DNA of 64,000 nucleotides from TMP-86 sp039807285 (GTDB lineage Bacteria; Pseudomonadota; Gammaproteobacteria; Steroidobacterales; Steroidobacteraceae), in assembly GCA_044226785.1 (NCBI GenBank), contig JBGAGK010000002.1, positions 62,001-126,000 of the forward strand, read 5' to 3'. Below, piece after piece: positions 55,247 to 64,000 of this stretch. Made by a program: the position numbers and the translations under genes. Each line of letters opens with the position of its first letter. The stretch's first letter is position 1. The notes under the pieces are model-generated. The model searched no databases. It had not been told where the DNA came from and saw only the letters and a list, made by a program, of their open reading frames with translations.

Positions 55247-55630
55247 ATGATCTTCGGGATTGGAACGGATATCCTGCAGCTGCAGCGGGTCGAACAGACC
55301 TACGGGCGGTTTGGCGAGCGCTTCGTACGGCACCTGCTGATGCCGGAGGAGAAGGCACAGCTGGTGCTCACCTCCCGCCCCGTACGATTCCTTGCCATGC
55401 GGTTTGCGGCCAAGGAGGCCATCGTCAAGGCGATGGGCACCGGCTTTGCACACGGGGTCTGGATACGGGATGTAGGCGTCGTTCAGAACGCCTGGGGCCG
55501 GCCCGAGGTGGTTTACTCGCCGCGCGGCGAGGGTGTGCGTCGGGCACTGGGCATCGGGGACGGCCACGTCACCCTGAGCGATGAGGCAGGCCTGGTAGTG
55601 GCGGTGGCCGTGCTGATGAAGGTGACTTGA
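55247..55630 (+). CDS. acpS: Holo-[acyl-carrier-protein] synthase
   Basis: A 127-aa enzyme attaching 4'-phosphopantetheine to ACP. Mg ligands Asp8 in GIGTDIL and Glu57 in RFAAKEAIVKAMGTG are present, and AWGRPEVVY is conserved. 11 bp after pdxJ. Confidence 0.95.
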   Translation: MIFGIGTDILQLQRVEQTYGRFGERFVRHLLMPEEKAQLVLTSRPVRFLAMRFAAKEAIVKAMGTGFAHGVWIRDVGVVQNAWGRPEVVYSPRGEGVRRALGIGDGHVTLSDEAGLVVAVAVLMKVT

Positions 55631-55632
55631 GC

Positions 55633-56406
55633 ATGCAGGTGCTGGTGTTCGACATCGAGACCATCCCCGATACGGACCTGGGGCGCAGGCTGTACGGCCT
55701 GCACGACCTGTCCGACAGCCAGGTCGCACAGATCATGTTCACGCGAAGGCTGCAGGAAACCGGCAGTGAGTTCCTGTCCTTCGAGCAGCATCGCGTCGTC
55801 GCCATTTCGGTGGTGCTTCGCCGCGGGGATTCCCTGCGGGTCTGGAGTCTTGGCGAGGAGGCTTCGAGCGAGAAGGAGCTGATCGAACGCTTCTACGACG
55901 GCCTGGACCGGTTCACGCCGGATCTGGTGTCCTGGAACGGCTCGGGATTCGATCTGCCCGTGCTGCAGTACCGGAGCCTGCTGCATGGTGTGAGTGCTCC
56001 CCGTTATTGGGAAACCGGGGATCAGGACACCAGCTTCCGGTACAACAACTACCTCAACCGGTATCACTGGCGGCACATGGACCTCATGGACATCCTGTCC
56101 GGCTTCCAGCTGCGCGGCCGGGTACGTCTGGATGCAGCGGCCACACTGCTGGGGTTCCCTGGCAAGATCGGCATGCAGGGAGCCGATGTCTGGGATGCCC
56201 ATCAGCAGGGAAGGCTGCGCGAGATCCGGGGGTACTGCGAGACCGATGTGCTCAACACCTACCTCATTTACCTGCGATTCGAGCTCGTCCGGGGCCACCT
56301 GGGGCCTGCAGGACATCAGGCGGAGGAGCAGCGCCTGCGCGATCTGCTGCGCGCATCGTCCGCTCCCCACCTGATCGAGTTCGAGGCAGCGTGGCGACCG
56401 CGGTAG
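55633..56406 (+). CDS. PolB-type 3'-5' exonuclease-like protein
   Basis: 257 aa of the DnaQ-like fold. The Exo I motif is FDIETIPD (residues 6-13, Asp/Glu), Exo II is SWNGSGFDLPVL near 97-108, and Exo III is GYCETDVLNTYLIYLR near 203-218. It resembles the predicted PolB exonuclease family (PF10108, from memory), which lacks the polymerase domain. Substrate unknown. ATG 55633 is preferred over TTG 55627. It overlaps rlmD by 16 bp. Confidence 0.85.
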   Translation: MQVLVFDIETIPDTDLGRRLYGLHDLSDSQVAQIMFTRRLQETGSEFLSFEQHRVVAISVVLRRGDSLRVWSLGEEASSEKELIERFYDGLDRFTPDLVSWNGSGFDLPVLQYRSLLHGVSAPRYWETGDQDTSFRYNNYLNRYHWRHMDLMDILSGFQLRGRVRLDAAATLLGFPGKIGMQGADVWDAHQQGRLREIRGYCETDVLNTYLIYLRFELVRGHLGPAGHQAEEQRLRDLLRASSAPHLIEFEAAWRPR

Positions 56407-57698
56407 ACCCGGCTCCCGTTGCCCTGATCGAGGATCTGGCCCAGGACGGACGCGGCATTGCGCGCGCCGCAGGCAAGGTCATGTTCATCGAAGGGGCGCT
56501 GCCCGGCGAGCGCGTGCAGTACCGGCTCGTCAAGCGGCGTGCGCATTTCGACGAGGCGCGGATCGGCAAGATCCTGGAAGCCTCGCCTGACCGGGTCGAG
56601 CCGCGCTGTGCGCACTTCGGACTCTGCGGGGGCTGCTCGCTGCAGCACATGGACCCGCAATCGCAGTTGCTGGCCAAGCAGCGCCAGCTCCTCGATGTGC
56701 TGCACCGGACCGGTGGTGCGGTTCCGCTGAAGGTGCTTCCGCCGCTCCAGGGTCCGGTGTGGGGCTACCGGAGGCGTGCTCGCCTTGGAGTGAAGTACGT
56801 CCACCGCAAACAGCGCGTGCTGGCGGGCTTCCGTGAACGGCTCTCCCCGTACCTGGCCGACCTGTCCACGTGCGAGGTGCTGGTGCCGGCATTGCGCACA
56901 TTGCCTGCGGACCTGGCCGCATTGGTCGGCGGAATGGACATGCGCGAACAGGTGCCTCAGGTGGAGGTGGCGGTTGCCGATGCGTGCATTGCGCTGGTGT
57001 TCCGCGTGATGGCCGAGCCTGGCGAGCGGGATCTCGCCCGCCTGCGGGCGTTCGCATTGCGGCAGGGGGTGCAGGTCCATCTCCAGACGGGCGGACCGGA
57101 TACCGTCCGTCCGCTCGACCCCGTCATGCCACTTGAATATCGCCTGCTGGGCGAGAACATCCGGTTCCAGCCCACGGACTTTGTCCAGGTCAACGCGGAC
57201 ATCAACTCCCGCATGGTGGAGCTGGCGCTGGAACTGCTGCAGCCGGCGGCGGGTCACGCGGTTCTGGACCTGTTCTGCGGGCTGGGCAATTTCTCCCTTC
57301 CGCTTGCGCGCCGCAGCCGGACGCTGACGGGCGTGGAAGGTGACGCAGGTCTCATTACCCGTGCCCGGCACAATGCCGAAGCCAATGGCATCTTCAATGC
57401 CCGTTTCGTTGCCCAGGATCTTTCCCGGCCGGACAGCTTCGGTCCGTGGTCGACGGAACGCCATGACCGTGTGCTTCTGGACCCGCCGCGCACCGGTGCG
57501 CAGGCAGTTGTGGAACGCATGTCGCGTTGGGGCGCCGACAGGGTCGTGTATATTTCCTGTCATCCGGGCACATTGGCGCGTGATACCCGGATCCTGGTCC
57601 AGGATCAGGGATACGAGCTTGCCGCGGCCGGGGTTATGGACATGTTCCCGCACACATCACACGTCGAATCAATCGCAGTGTTCGAGAGGCGATCATGA
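56391..57698 (+). CDS. rlmD: 23S rRNA (uracil(1939)-C5)-methyltransferase RlmD
   Basis: 435 aa. An N-terminal TRAM domain (about 8-65) is followed by the Fe-S cysteines CAHFGLCGGCSLQH near 77-90 with a later Cys in STCEVLVPA. The methyltransferase part has LDLFCGLGNFSLPLARR near 291 and LDPPRTGAQAV near 365, with catalytic Cys in VYISCHPGTLARD. GTG 56391 has GAGG upstream. ATGA overlap with nagZ. Confidence 0.94.
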   Translation: MATAVDPAPVALIEDLAQDGRGIARAAGKVMFIEGALPGERVQYRLVKRRAHFDEARIGKILEASPDRVEPRCAHFGLCGGCSLQHMDPQSQLLAKQRQLLDVLHRTGGAVPLKVLPPLQGPVWGYRRRARLGVKYVHRKQRVLAGFRERLSPYLADLSTCEVLVPALRTLPADLAALVGGMDMREQVPQVEVAVADACIALVFRVMAEPGERDLARLRAFALRQGVQVHLQTGGPDTVRPLDPVMPLEYRLLGENIRFQPTDFVQVNADINSRMVELALELLQPAAGHAVLDLFCGLGNFSLPLARRSRTLTGVEGDAGLITRARHNAEANGIFNARFVAQDLSRPDSFGPWSTERHDRVLLDPPRTGAQAVVERMSRWGADRVVYISCHPGTLARDTRILVQDQGYELAAAGVMDMFPHTSHVESIAVFERRS

Positions 57699-58747
57699 GC
57701 CTTGGACCCCTGATGATCGATCTGGCAGGCACCGAGCTCAGCAGCGAGGATCGCGAGGTCCTGAGGCACGGGCTGATCGGCGGCGTGGTGCTGTTCAGCC
57801 GGAACTTCCGCGATGTGCGACAGATGCGCGCACTGGTGAGCGCCATCCACGAACTTCGTTCCCCGCCCCTGCTGACGGCGGTGGATCAGGAAGGCGGGCG
57901 GGTCCAGCGATTCCGGGAAGGCTTCACGACGTTGCCGCCGGCGCGGGCGCTGGGCAGGTGCTGGGACAGGGATCATCGTGAAGCACTGCGCCTGGCGCAC
58001 CAGGTCGGATGGCTGATGGCCACGGAAGTGCGATCGGTGGGAGTGGATTTCAGCTTCGCGCCCTGTGTGGACCTGGACTACGGTGTCAGCGAAGTCATCG
58101 GCGATCGCGCCCTGCATGCCGGTACCGATGCAGTGTGCGCCCTGTCGGCAGCGTTTCATGCCGGCATGCGTGAGGCCGGGATGCATGCCGTAGCCAAGCA
58201 TTTTCCCGGGCACGGTGCCGTGGTCGCCGATACACACCTTGCAGTGGCCATGGATCGCCGGGAATTTTCCGACCTTGAGAATGATCTGCACCCTTATCGG
58301 GTACTCATCGACAACCAGCTCGCCGGCGTCATGGCGGCGCATGTGGTGTACCCGGCCGTGGACACATGGCCTGCCAGCCTGTCTCATCGCTGGATATCCG
58401 GTGTGCTGCGCAGCGACCTGAAGTTTCACGGCTGTGTGTTTACGGACGATCTGAGCATGGCCGGCGTAGCCGTCGGCGGCCCGATGTCGCAGCGGGTGAG
58501 GCAGGCCATGTCAGCCGGATGCGATGTGATGCTGATCTGCAATGATCGTGAGGCCGTGCATGAAGTCCTGGCGGCGTCACCGGAAATCACGGCTGAGCCG
58601 GCTTCGAGTGCCCGCGTGGTCCGCATGAGGGCCCGGCCCGGCGCGATCAGCGACCTGTCGGGCAGCGAGCAATGGCGAGAGGCGGTCGCCCGGGTGGAGC
58701 GACTGCGCGCTACGCCGGATTTCAGCCTGACCGAGGGCAGAGCATGA
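57695..58747 (+). CDS. nagZ: Beta-N-acetylhexosaminidase NagZ
   Basis: A 350-aa cytosolic GH3 enzyme removing GlcNAc from anhydro-muropeptides in peptidoglycan recycling, upstream of AmpC-type signalling. VDQEGGRVQRFREGF near 67, AKHFPGHGAVVADTH near 168 (catalytic His) and FTDDLSMAG near 249 (nucleophile Asp) are diagnostic. Overlaps rlmD and the GGDEF gene by 4 bp each. Confidence 0.95.
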   Translation: MSLGPLMIDLAGTELSSEDREVLRHGLIGGVVLFSRNFRDVRQMRALVSAIHELRSPPLLTAVDQEGGRVQRFREGFTTLPPARALGRCWDRDHREALRLAHQVGWLMATEVRSVGVDFSFAPCVDLDYGVSEVIGDRALHAGTDAVCALSAAFHAGMREAGMHAVAKHFPGHGAVVADTHLAVAMDRREFSDLENDLHPYRVLIDNQLAGVMAAHVVYPAVDTWPASLSHRWISGVLRSDLKFHGCVFTDDLSMAGVAVGGPMSQRVRQAMSAGCDVMLICNDREAVHEVLAASPEITAEPASSARVVRMRARPGAISDLSGSEQWREAVARVERLRATPDFSLTEGRA

Positions 58748-59676
58748 GCGGTACGCCCGACGAGCTTTTCAGGCGCACGGCCGATTCGGCACCCATCGGC
58801 ATGGTACTGGTGGATGCCACCGATCCGGCACTTCCGCTGGTCTATGCCAATCCGGAATTCTGCAACCTGTGCGGATATCCGCTGGCTGATCTGGTCGGCC
58901 GCAACCTGCGTTTCCTTCAGGGTGAGGATCGCGAACAGGATGCGCGCCACCGTCTGAGGGAGTCGCTCGAGCGAGGCGAGGGCACCCGGGTCCTGCTTCG
59001 AAACTATCGCAAGGACGGGAGCCTGTTCTGGAACGAGATGAGTGTGATACCTGTGCGGGACGCGGAAAGTTTCATCACCCATTTTGCCGGATTCCACCGG
59101 GATGCCGGGGAGCGGCTGAAATTCGATCCCCGGGCTGCGCGGGATTCGCTCAGCGGGGCGCAGCAACCGACGGCGGTGGCCATCCGGGACGACCGCCTGA
59201 CGGGCCTGTATACGGAAGGTTACCTCGAGGAACTGCTCAAGCGGGACTGGGCCATCGCGCAGCGCGAAAAGCGGCGGATCGCGCTGTTTGCCGTGGATAT
59301 CGATGCGCTCGGAGCCTACAACACGACCTTTGGCCGCGCGGCGGGGGATTCGGCCATTCGACGCGTCGCGCACTGCGTGTCAGGATGCCTGCGCCGGGCC
59401 AGCGATGTGACCGCCCGGGTAGAAGGCGGCAGTCTGCTTGCATTCGCCCCTGGCATCGACGAGGAGCATGCGTTGCGCCTGGCCAATACCATGGTGGAAC
59501 GCGTACGCGACATGCACATCCACCATCCACGATCCGTGGTGTTGCGCTATGTCACCATCAGCGTGGGCGTCGCCACGCTGGTACCATCGCCCCAGGACGG
59601 TCCAGCCGGGCTCATTGAAGCCGCGCGGCAGCAGCTGCAGAAGGCCAGGAAGGCAGGTCGCAACCGGGTGGCCTGA
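58744..59676 (+). CDS. LOV-like PAS domain plus degenerate GGDEF protein
   Basis: 310 aa, cytosolic. Residues 8-125 form a LOV-type PAS domain (YANPEFCNLCGYPLADLVGR; NYRKDGSLFWNEMSVIPVRD). In the photoactive motif GRNCRFLQ the Cys is replaced by Leu55 (GRNLRFLQ), and the usual Gln of FVGVQ is His118 (FAGFH). Residues 150-305 follow the GGDEF fold (FAVDIDALGAYNTTFGRAAG), but the GGDEF signature reads VEGGSL near 226-231, so cyclase activity is unlikely. It may act as a sensor or c-di-GMP/GTP-binding adaptor, or be decaying. ATGA overlap with nagZ. Confidence 0.88.
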   Translation: MSGTPDELFRRTADSAPIGMVLVDATDPALPLVYANPEFCNLCGYPLADLVGRNLRFLQGEDREQDARHRLRESLERGEGTRVLLRNYRKDGSLFWNEMSVIPVRDAESFITHFAGFHRDAGERLKFDPRAARDSLSGAQQPTAVAIRDDRLTGLYTEGYLEELLKRDWAIAQREKRRIALFAVDIDALGAYNTTFGRAAGDSAIRRVAHCVSGCLRRASDVTARVEGGSLLAFAPGIDEEHALRLANTMVERVRDMHIHHPRSVVLRYVTISVGVATLVPSPQDGPAGLIEAARQQLQKARKAGRNRVA

Positions 59677-59725
59677 GCTGCGGTCGCGGCGGTCCGGGCC
59701 AGATCCCGCACGACGACCCGGGCGT

Positions 59726-62700
59726 TCAGGGCCCGAGCAACTCCAGCAACTGGCGCAGCTTCGCGAACACGGCACCCTCGCTGCGCGCCTCATGCGCGAA
59801 GCGCAGCTTGTCAGGGCCGTCCAGCCGGTATTCACGGGGCTTCGACTGTACCAGTTTCAGCACCTTGCGCGGATCCACCTGATGCTGCGAATCGAACAGC
59901 AGATAGCCGCTGGAGGCTCCCATGTTGATCTTGCGGATGCCCAGCCTGGCAGCGGCAAGCCGGATCCGGGCGGCACGAAACAGCGTCTGGGTCGCCGGCG
60001 GCAGCGGGCCGAAGCGATCGACCAGTTCCACGCTCAGCTCTTCGATCTCTGAGTCCGACTCCACGCCCGCGATGCGCTTGTACAGGACCAGGCGCAGATG
60101 GATGTCCGACACGTAGTCTTCAGGTATCAACGCCGGAACCGGCAGCTCGATCTCGGGTCCGGCATTCAGCGGAGCTTCGAGGTCAGGTACACGGCCTGCC
60201 TTCAAGGCACTCACCGCGCGCTCCAGCAGATCCATGTACAGGCTGAATCCGAGTTCCTGGATCTGCCCGCTCTGTTCCTCGCCCAGCAATTCCCCGGCGC
60301 CACGGATCTCGAGGTCGTGAGTGGCCAGGGTGAAGCCTGCACCCAGTTCCTCCAGGGACTCGAGTGCCTCCAGGCGCTTGACGGCATCGGGCGTCATGGC
60401 AGCTCGCGGGGGTGTGAGCAGGTAAGCGTAGGCCCGGTGGTGCGAGCGTCCCACGCGGCCGCGCAGCTGGTGGAGCTGCGCCAGCCCGAAGCGGTCTGCG
60501 CGGTCGATGATGATCGTGTTCGCCGTGGGTACGTCGATGCCGCTTTCGATGATGGTCGTGCAGACCAGCAGATTGAATCGCCGATGGTAGAAATCAAGCA
60601 TCAGCTGCTCGAGCTCGCGCTCGCGCATCTGTCCGTGCCCGATGCGTACACCAGCCTCCGGCAGGAGCGATTGCAGGACGTGGGCAGTCTTCCCGATGGT
60701 CTCGATGCTGTTGTGGACGAAATAGATCTGCCCGCCGCGGCGGATCTCGCGCAAGCCCGCCTCGCGGATGGTGTTGTCGTCCCATTGGGTGACGAAAGTC
60801 TTGACTGCCAGGCGTTCCGCCGGCGGTGTGGTGATCAGGGACAGGTCGCGAAGCCCCCCCATGGCCATGTTCAGGGTGCGGGGAATCGGCGTTGCCGTCA
60901 GGGTCAGAACGTCGACCTGTGCACGAAGCGCCTTGAGTCTTTCCTTGTCACGGACCCCGAACCGATGCTCTTCATCGATGATGATGAGCCCGAGATCCCT
61001 GAAATTCACCCCTGCTGCCAGCAGCTTCTGCGTGGCGACCACGATGTCGATGGACCCGGATGCGATGCCTTCAATGATGGCGCGTGCTTCCCTGGGGCTG
61101 CGGAATCTGGACAGCGACTCGATCCGGACCGGCCAGTCGGCGAAACGGTCACTGAAGGTGGTGAAGTGCTGCTGGGCAAGCAGGGTCGTCGGTACCAGTA
61201 CGGCCACCTGCTTGCCGGCCTGCACGGCCACGAATGCCGCACGCATGGCCACTTCGGTCTTGCCAAATCCGACATCGCCGCAAACCACGCGATCCATGGG
61301 CTTTCCGGACTCGAGATCGGCGATCACGGCGTCGATGGCGCTGGCCTGGTCGGCTGTCTCCTCGAATGGAAACGCCTGCTGGAAGGCGCGGTAATCGGCA
61401 TCGCGCGCTTGCATGCTCGTGCCTTCGCGCGCAGCCCTTCGCGCGTAGAGGTCGAGAAGTTCCGCTGCCACGTCGCGGATCTGCTGCGCCGCCTTGCGTC
61501 GGGCCCTTGCCCATTGCTCGCCGCCAAGTTTGTGCAGGGGCGCCGAATCGGGCGAGGCGCCGGTATAGCGTGATACCAGATGAAGCGACTGCACTGGCAC
61601 GTACAACCTGTCATCGTCGGCGTAGATGAGCATCAGGAACTCACCGGTGTGCCCGGCAACATCCATGGTGATGAGCCCGCCATAGCGGCCCACACCGTAG
61701 CTCTCATGAACCACTGGTGCGCCGATGGAAAGATCGGTCAGTTCCCGCAGGATCCGCGCCGGATCCCGCTCGGATCTCCTGCGGCGACGCTCCTGGCGGG
61801 CACGCTCGCCGAACAGCTGGGTCTCGGTCAGGATCTCCAGCGGGGGCGCTTCGAGCCTCAGGCCCGAGACGCTGGGTGAGACACAGATGCCAAGCCGGGT
61901 ACCCGCCGCGAGAAACTCTTCGAAGCTGGCGTGAATCGCAGGCACGACTTCATGGGGGCGCAACAGATCCAGGAGAAGTTCGCGCCGGCCCGCTGATCCC
62001 GCGGCCAGCAGGACGCGCCCGGGGCTTGCACGCAGGTGGCCAACCAGGTCGGCCGCAGGCGCGTCGGCCCGGGTGTCGATTCGCACCTCGGCGGGCGCCC
62101 CGCTCGGAAAATTGTGGACGGTCCCTGATATTTCCGGCGGCCAGGCAGGACTGCGAAGCGCGATGCGCGGCAGGCCGGAAGCACCCTGTGCAAGTTCCTC
62201 CGGGCGCAGGAACACCTCACCCGGATCGAGCAGCGGGCGCAGGCGGTCATGCGCCAGCTGGGCATGGCGCTGTTCGATGGCCTGGAATGCGGCGCCCGCG
62301 CCTGCCAGCGCGTCCTCGTGATCGATGAGGATGCTGTCCGGCGGCAGATAGTCGAACAGGCTCGAGGTGCGCTCGAAGAACAACGGAAGGAAGTAGTCGA
62401 TGCCTCCTGGAGCCAGCCCGCGACTGACTTCCCGGTACAGCGCGTGATCGGACAGGTCACCATCGAAGCGTGCGCGGTAACGGCGCCTGAACTGCTGAAC
62501 CGATGCGTCGTCCAGGGGAGTTTCGCGCGCCGGGAGCAGGCGGATCTGTTCCAGTCTTTCCCCGGAACGCTGGGTGTCCGGGTCGAACTGGCGGATGCTC
62601 TCGATTTCACGATCGAGCAGGTCGATACGCAAGGGTTGCTCGGAACCCATCGGAAACACGTCGATGATCGAGCCACGCACGGCAAACTCGCCGTGCGCCA

Positions 62701-63214
62701 CCACCTGGGTGACATGTGCATACCCGGCTGCGGTGAGGCGCGCACGGAGCGCGGCGAGGTCAAGGCCTGTTCCGACTGCAAGCGACAGCGAATGGGCCTC
62801 GATGTAGGAACGAGGCGCCAGCCGTTGCAGCAGCGTATCGATCGAGACGGTCCAGACACCTCGCCGCGCATGGGGCAGGCTGGCAAGGACCGACAGGCGC
62901 GAGGAGGTGATGTCCGGATGCGCAGTGAAGCTGTCGTACGGCAGGGTTTCCAGATCCTGGAACATCCCTGCCTCGAACTGGCCAGCGGAAAAGAAAGCCA
63001 GTTCGTCGCGCATCTGCTCGGCGACACGGGCAGTCGGTGCGACCAGCAGGAACGTGGTCGTCCGTTCACGCGCGGCCTCGGCCACCGCCAGGGCAGATGC
63101 GGCTCCGTACAGCCTGCCCCAATGAACGGTCGGGCATCCGGGCTGGGGCAGTGGCGGTTGGATCAGGAAATTCGGCAAGGGTCTGTCAGGTGCGGGTCGA
63201 TCACGCCTGTGCAA
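59726..63214 (-). CDS. mfd: Transcription-repair coupling factor Mfd
   Basis: A 1162-aa superfamily 2 translocase removing stalled RNA polymerase and recruiting UvrA. An N-terminal UvrB-homology module has LETLPYDSFTAHPDITSSRL near 88. The RNAP-interaction domain includes VVHESYGVGRYGGLI near 505. Helicase motifs are CGDVGFGKTEVAMRA (about 640) and IIDEEHRFGVRDKE (about 743). TRCF domain at the C-terminus. The start is TTG 63214 or TTG 63178; no ATG lies early. Divergent from lolC with one small gene between, and its stop is 49 bp from the convergent LOV-GGDEF gene. Confidence 0.95.
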   Translation of the reverse strand: MHRRDRPAPDRPLPNFLIQPPLPQPGCPTVHWGRLYGAASALAVAEAARERTTTFLLVAPTARVAEQMRDELAFFSAGQFEAGMFQDLETLPYDSFTAHPDITSSRLSVLASLPHARRGVWTVSIDTLLQRLAPRSYIEAHSLSLAVGTGLDLAALRARLTAAGYAHVTQVVAHGEFAVRGSIIDVFPMGSEQPLRIDLLDREIESIRQFDPDTQRSGERLEQIRLLPARETPLDDASVQQFRRRYRARFDGDLSDHALYREVSRGLAPGGIDYFLPLFFERTSSLFDYLPPDSILIDHEDALAGAGAAFQAIEQRHAQLAHDRLRPLLDPGEVFLRPEELAQGASGLPRIALRSPAWPPEISGTVHNFPSGAPAEVRIDTRADAPAADLVGHLRASPGRVLLAAGSAGRRELLLDLLRPHEVVPAIHASFEEFLAAGTRLGICVSPSVSGLRLEAPPLEILTETQLFGERARQERRRRRSERDPARILRELTDLSIGAPVVHESYGVGRYGGLITMDVAGHTGEFLMLIYADDDRLYVPVQSLHLVSRYTGASPDSAPLHKLGGEQWARARRKAAQQIRDVAAELLDLYARRAAREGTSMQARDADYRAFQQAFPFEETADQASAIDAVIADLESGKPMDRVVCGDVGFGKTEVAMRAAFVAVQAGKQVAVLVPTTLLAQQHFTTFSDRFADWPVRIESLSRFRSPREARAIIEGIASGSIDIVVATQKLLAAGVNFRDLGLIIIDEEHRFGVRDKERLKALRAQVDVLTLTATPIPRTLNMAMGGLRDLSLITTPPAERLAVKTFVTQWDDNTIREAGLREIRRGGQIYFVHNSIETIGKTAHVLQSLLPEAGVRIGHGQMRERELEQLMLDFYHRRFNLLVCTTIIESGIDVPTANTIIIDRADRFGLAQLHQLRGRVGRSHHRAYAYLLTPPRAAMTPDAVKRLEALESLEELGAGFTLATHDLEIRGAGELLGEEQSGQIQELGFSLYMDLLERAVSALKAGRVPDLEAPLNAGPEIELPVPALIPEDYVSDIHLRLVLYKRIAGVESDSEIEELSVELVDRFGPLPPATQTLFRAARIRLAAARLGIRKINMGASSGYLLFDSQHQVDPRKVLKLVQSKPREYRLDGPDKLRFAHEARSEGAVFAKLRQLLELLGP

Positions 63215-63277
63215 ACCTGCACGCGGCGAATGGCCGCCATCTTACCCGCTCGGAAGGCGGTGCGCCGCAGATGCGCT

Positions 63278-63565
63278 TCAGCCAGCCAGACTTACGCTGT
63301 GGATGACGTGGTCGTACTCGAAGTAGACCTGGAACGCGGGATAGTCCCAGCGGGTGATCGGTGGCTTGCCAACCGGCTCGGTCTTGCTGGCCGGAGCACC
63401 GAATTTCGCTTCCACCTGCTTCATGGTCATGCCACGTGTGGGGCTGGGTACCTGGGACTGCGTGATGGTGATGCTGTTGCCGACGGCAATGGTCTCGGCC
63501 TGCGAAACGCCGCAAAGAGCAAACGCACACAGCGATGCAGCCAGCATTCTATGGGGGTGCAGCAT
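63278..63565 (-). CDS. Small secreted conserved protein upstream of mfd
   Basis: 95 aa with a signal peptide (about 1-23, cleavage near SQAE). The mature part contains PTRGMTMKQVEAKFGAPA and then PPITRWDYPAFQVYFEYDHV, resembling the OmlA/SmpA-type fold of small periplasmic proteins and a conserved gammaproteobacterial family of unknown role. ATG 63565 is the only plausible start. It precedes mfd by 63 bp on the same strand. No lipobox Cys is seen, so it should be soluble. Confidence 0.75.
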   Translation of the reverse strand: MLHPHRMLAASLCAFALCGVSQAETIAVGNSITITQSQVPSPTRGMTMKQVEAKFGAPASKTEPVGKPPITRWDYPAFQVYFEYDHVIHSVSLAG

Positions 63566-63659
63566 GGTACGGCCTCCTGCGCGGACTCCCGCGTTGACGC
63601 AATATTACATCGGGGCTGCCCGCGCTGGAAATGACGCAGTTAACGAAAGCGGGCTTGAC

Positions 63660-63665
63660 TATAAT
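63660..63665 (+). promoter_or_regulatory. Candidate -10 element of lolC
   Basis: A perfect TATAAT 9 bp before the lolC ATG. The sequence 17 bp upstream (CAGTTA) is a poor -35. If used, the start codon would lie within a few bases of the transcript start. Confidence 0.35.
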
Positions 63666-63674
63666 GCGGTGCAG

Positions 63675-64000
63675 ATGTTTCAACCGGTGCCACTGTACGT
63701 CGGACTGCGCTATTCATGGACCCGCGAGTACAGCTTTTTCGTGTCTTTCATCACCTGGGTGTCGTTTCTGGGTGTGGCGGTCGGCGTCGCGGCGCTTATC
63801 ATCATCCTGTCGGTGATGAACGGTTTCGAGTCGGAACTGCGGGTCCGGCTGCTGAGCCTCTCGGCCCACGCGACCCTCGAACTGTCGCGTGATGCAGCGG
63901 CTGACTGGCGCGCGGTGCTGGCCAGGCTCGAGGGCATGCCTCACCTGCGAGGTGCCGCACCCTATCTCGACATCGACGCCATGCTGAGCCATCCGCCGGA
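63675..64000 (+). CDS. lolC: Lipoprotein-releasing ABC permease LolC/LolE (partial)
   Basis: The frame from ATG 63675 is open to the window edge (108 codons). It reads MFQPVPLYVGLRYSWTREYS, then FFVSFITWVSFLGVAVGVAA, then IIILSVMNGFESELRVRLLS, the N-terminal membrane helix and conserved region of LolC/LolE. This complex extracts lipoproteins from the inner membrane for LolA. Divergent mfd-lolC is also seen in E. coli. lolD probably lies beyond the window. Confidence 0.93.
   Translation, partial: MFQPVPLYVGLRYSWTREYSFFVSFITWVSFLGVAVGVAALIIILSVMNGFESELRVRLLSLSAHATLELSRDAAADWRAVLARLEGMPHLRGAAPYLDIDAMLSHPP

Noticed and set aside
60098..63634. Long plus-strand frames (491 and 461 codons) opposite mfd
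   Set aside because: Antisense to intact Mfd motifs, without recognisable domains or ribosome sites.

Overview
The window is a gene-dense stretch of a GC-rich gammaproteobacterial chromosome. The gene order (glnD-map // rpsB-tsf // pyrH-frr-uppS-cdsA-dxr-rseP-bamA-skp-lpxD-fabZ-lpxA-lpxB-rnhB-dnaE-accA; pyrG-kdsA-eno-ftsB-ispD-ispF-truD; surE-pcm; rpoE-rseA-rseB-lepA-lepB-rnc-era-recO-pdxJ-acpS) is that of Gammaproteobacteria. Several traits are not enterobacterial: a fused IspD-IspF, a DUF1674 (SDHAF4-like) gene beside sdh, DUF4845 between lepB and rnc, and no nlpD-rpoS after pcm. I cannot place it at genus level. I see no rRNA, tRNA, CRISPR, insertion sequence or prophage.

Layout. 1-4684 (minus): the first codons of an unknown gene, dapC, glnD and map. 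4685-4880: divergent region with the rpsB promoter and a structured leader. 4881-6751: rpsB-tsf, closed by a hairpin terminator. 6868-25417: sixteen co-directional genes with gaps of 30 bp or less, covering UMP kinase, ribosome recycling, undecaprenyl-PP and CDP-DAG synthesis, the MEP pathway, BamA assembly, lipid A, DNA polymerase III alpha, acetyl-CoA carboxylase and tRNA-Ile lysidine synthesis. 25559-31979: pyrG, kdsA, eno, ftsB, an ispDF fusion and truD. 32015-34052: an Smr-domain gene diverges from surE-pcm. 34053-34432: AT-rich gene-free island. 34433-40923: Mth938-like gene (minus), then an uncharacterised protein, recJ, prfB (programmed +1 frameshift), lysS and murI. 40940-46232: ygfZ (minus) diverges from a 55-aa SDHAF4-like gene, sdhCDAB, sdhE and an ygfX-like gene. 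46275-59676: a sigma-E promoter, then rpoE-rseA-rseB, a glutaredoxin-like gene, lepA, lepB, DUF4845, rnc, era, recO, pdxJ, acpS, a PolB-type exonuclease, rlmD, nagZ and a degenerate LOV-GGDEF protein. 59726-63565 (minus): mfd and a small secreted protein. 63675-64000: start of lolC.

How the genes work together. Most of the window is housekeeping, with an envelope theme. The pyrH-accA block carries precursor supply (uppS, cdsA, dxr, fabZ, accA), lipid A synthesis (lpxD/A/B) and outer-membrane protein assembly (bamA, skp, rseP). kdsA, the ispDF fusion, ftsB and murI extend this, and the rpoE-rseA-rseB locus with rseP is the matching stress circuit. The sdh locus carries homologues of two SDHA maturation factors (SdhE/SDHAF2 and SDHAF4) next to the Fe-S factor YgfZ. 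The least ordinary items are the LOV-GGDEF protein with both signature sites degraded, the SDHAF4-like gene, the IspD-IspF fusion with a preserved internal ribosome site, the A-rich repeat island after pcm, and a low-GC patch inside rnhB.
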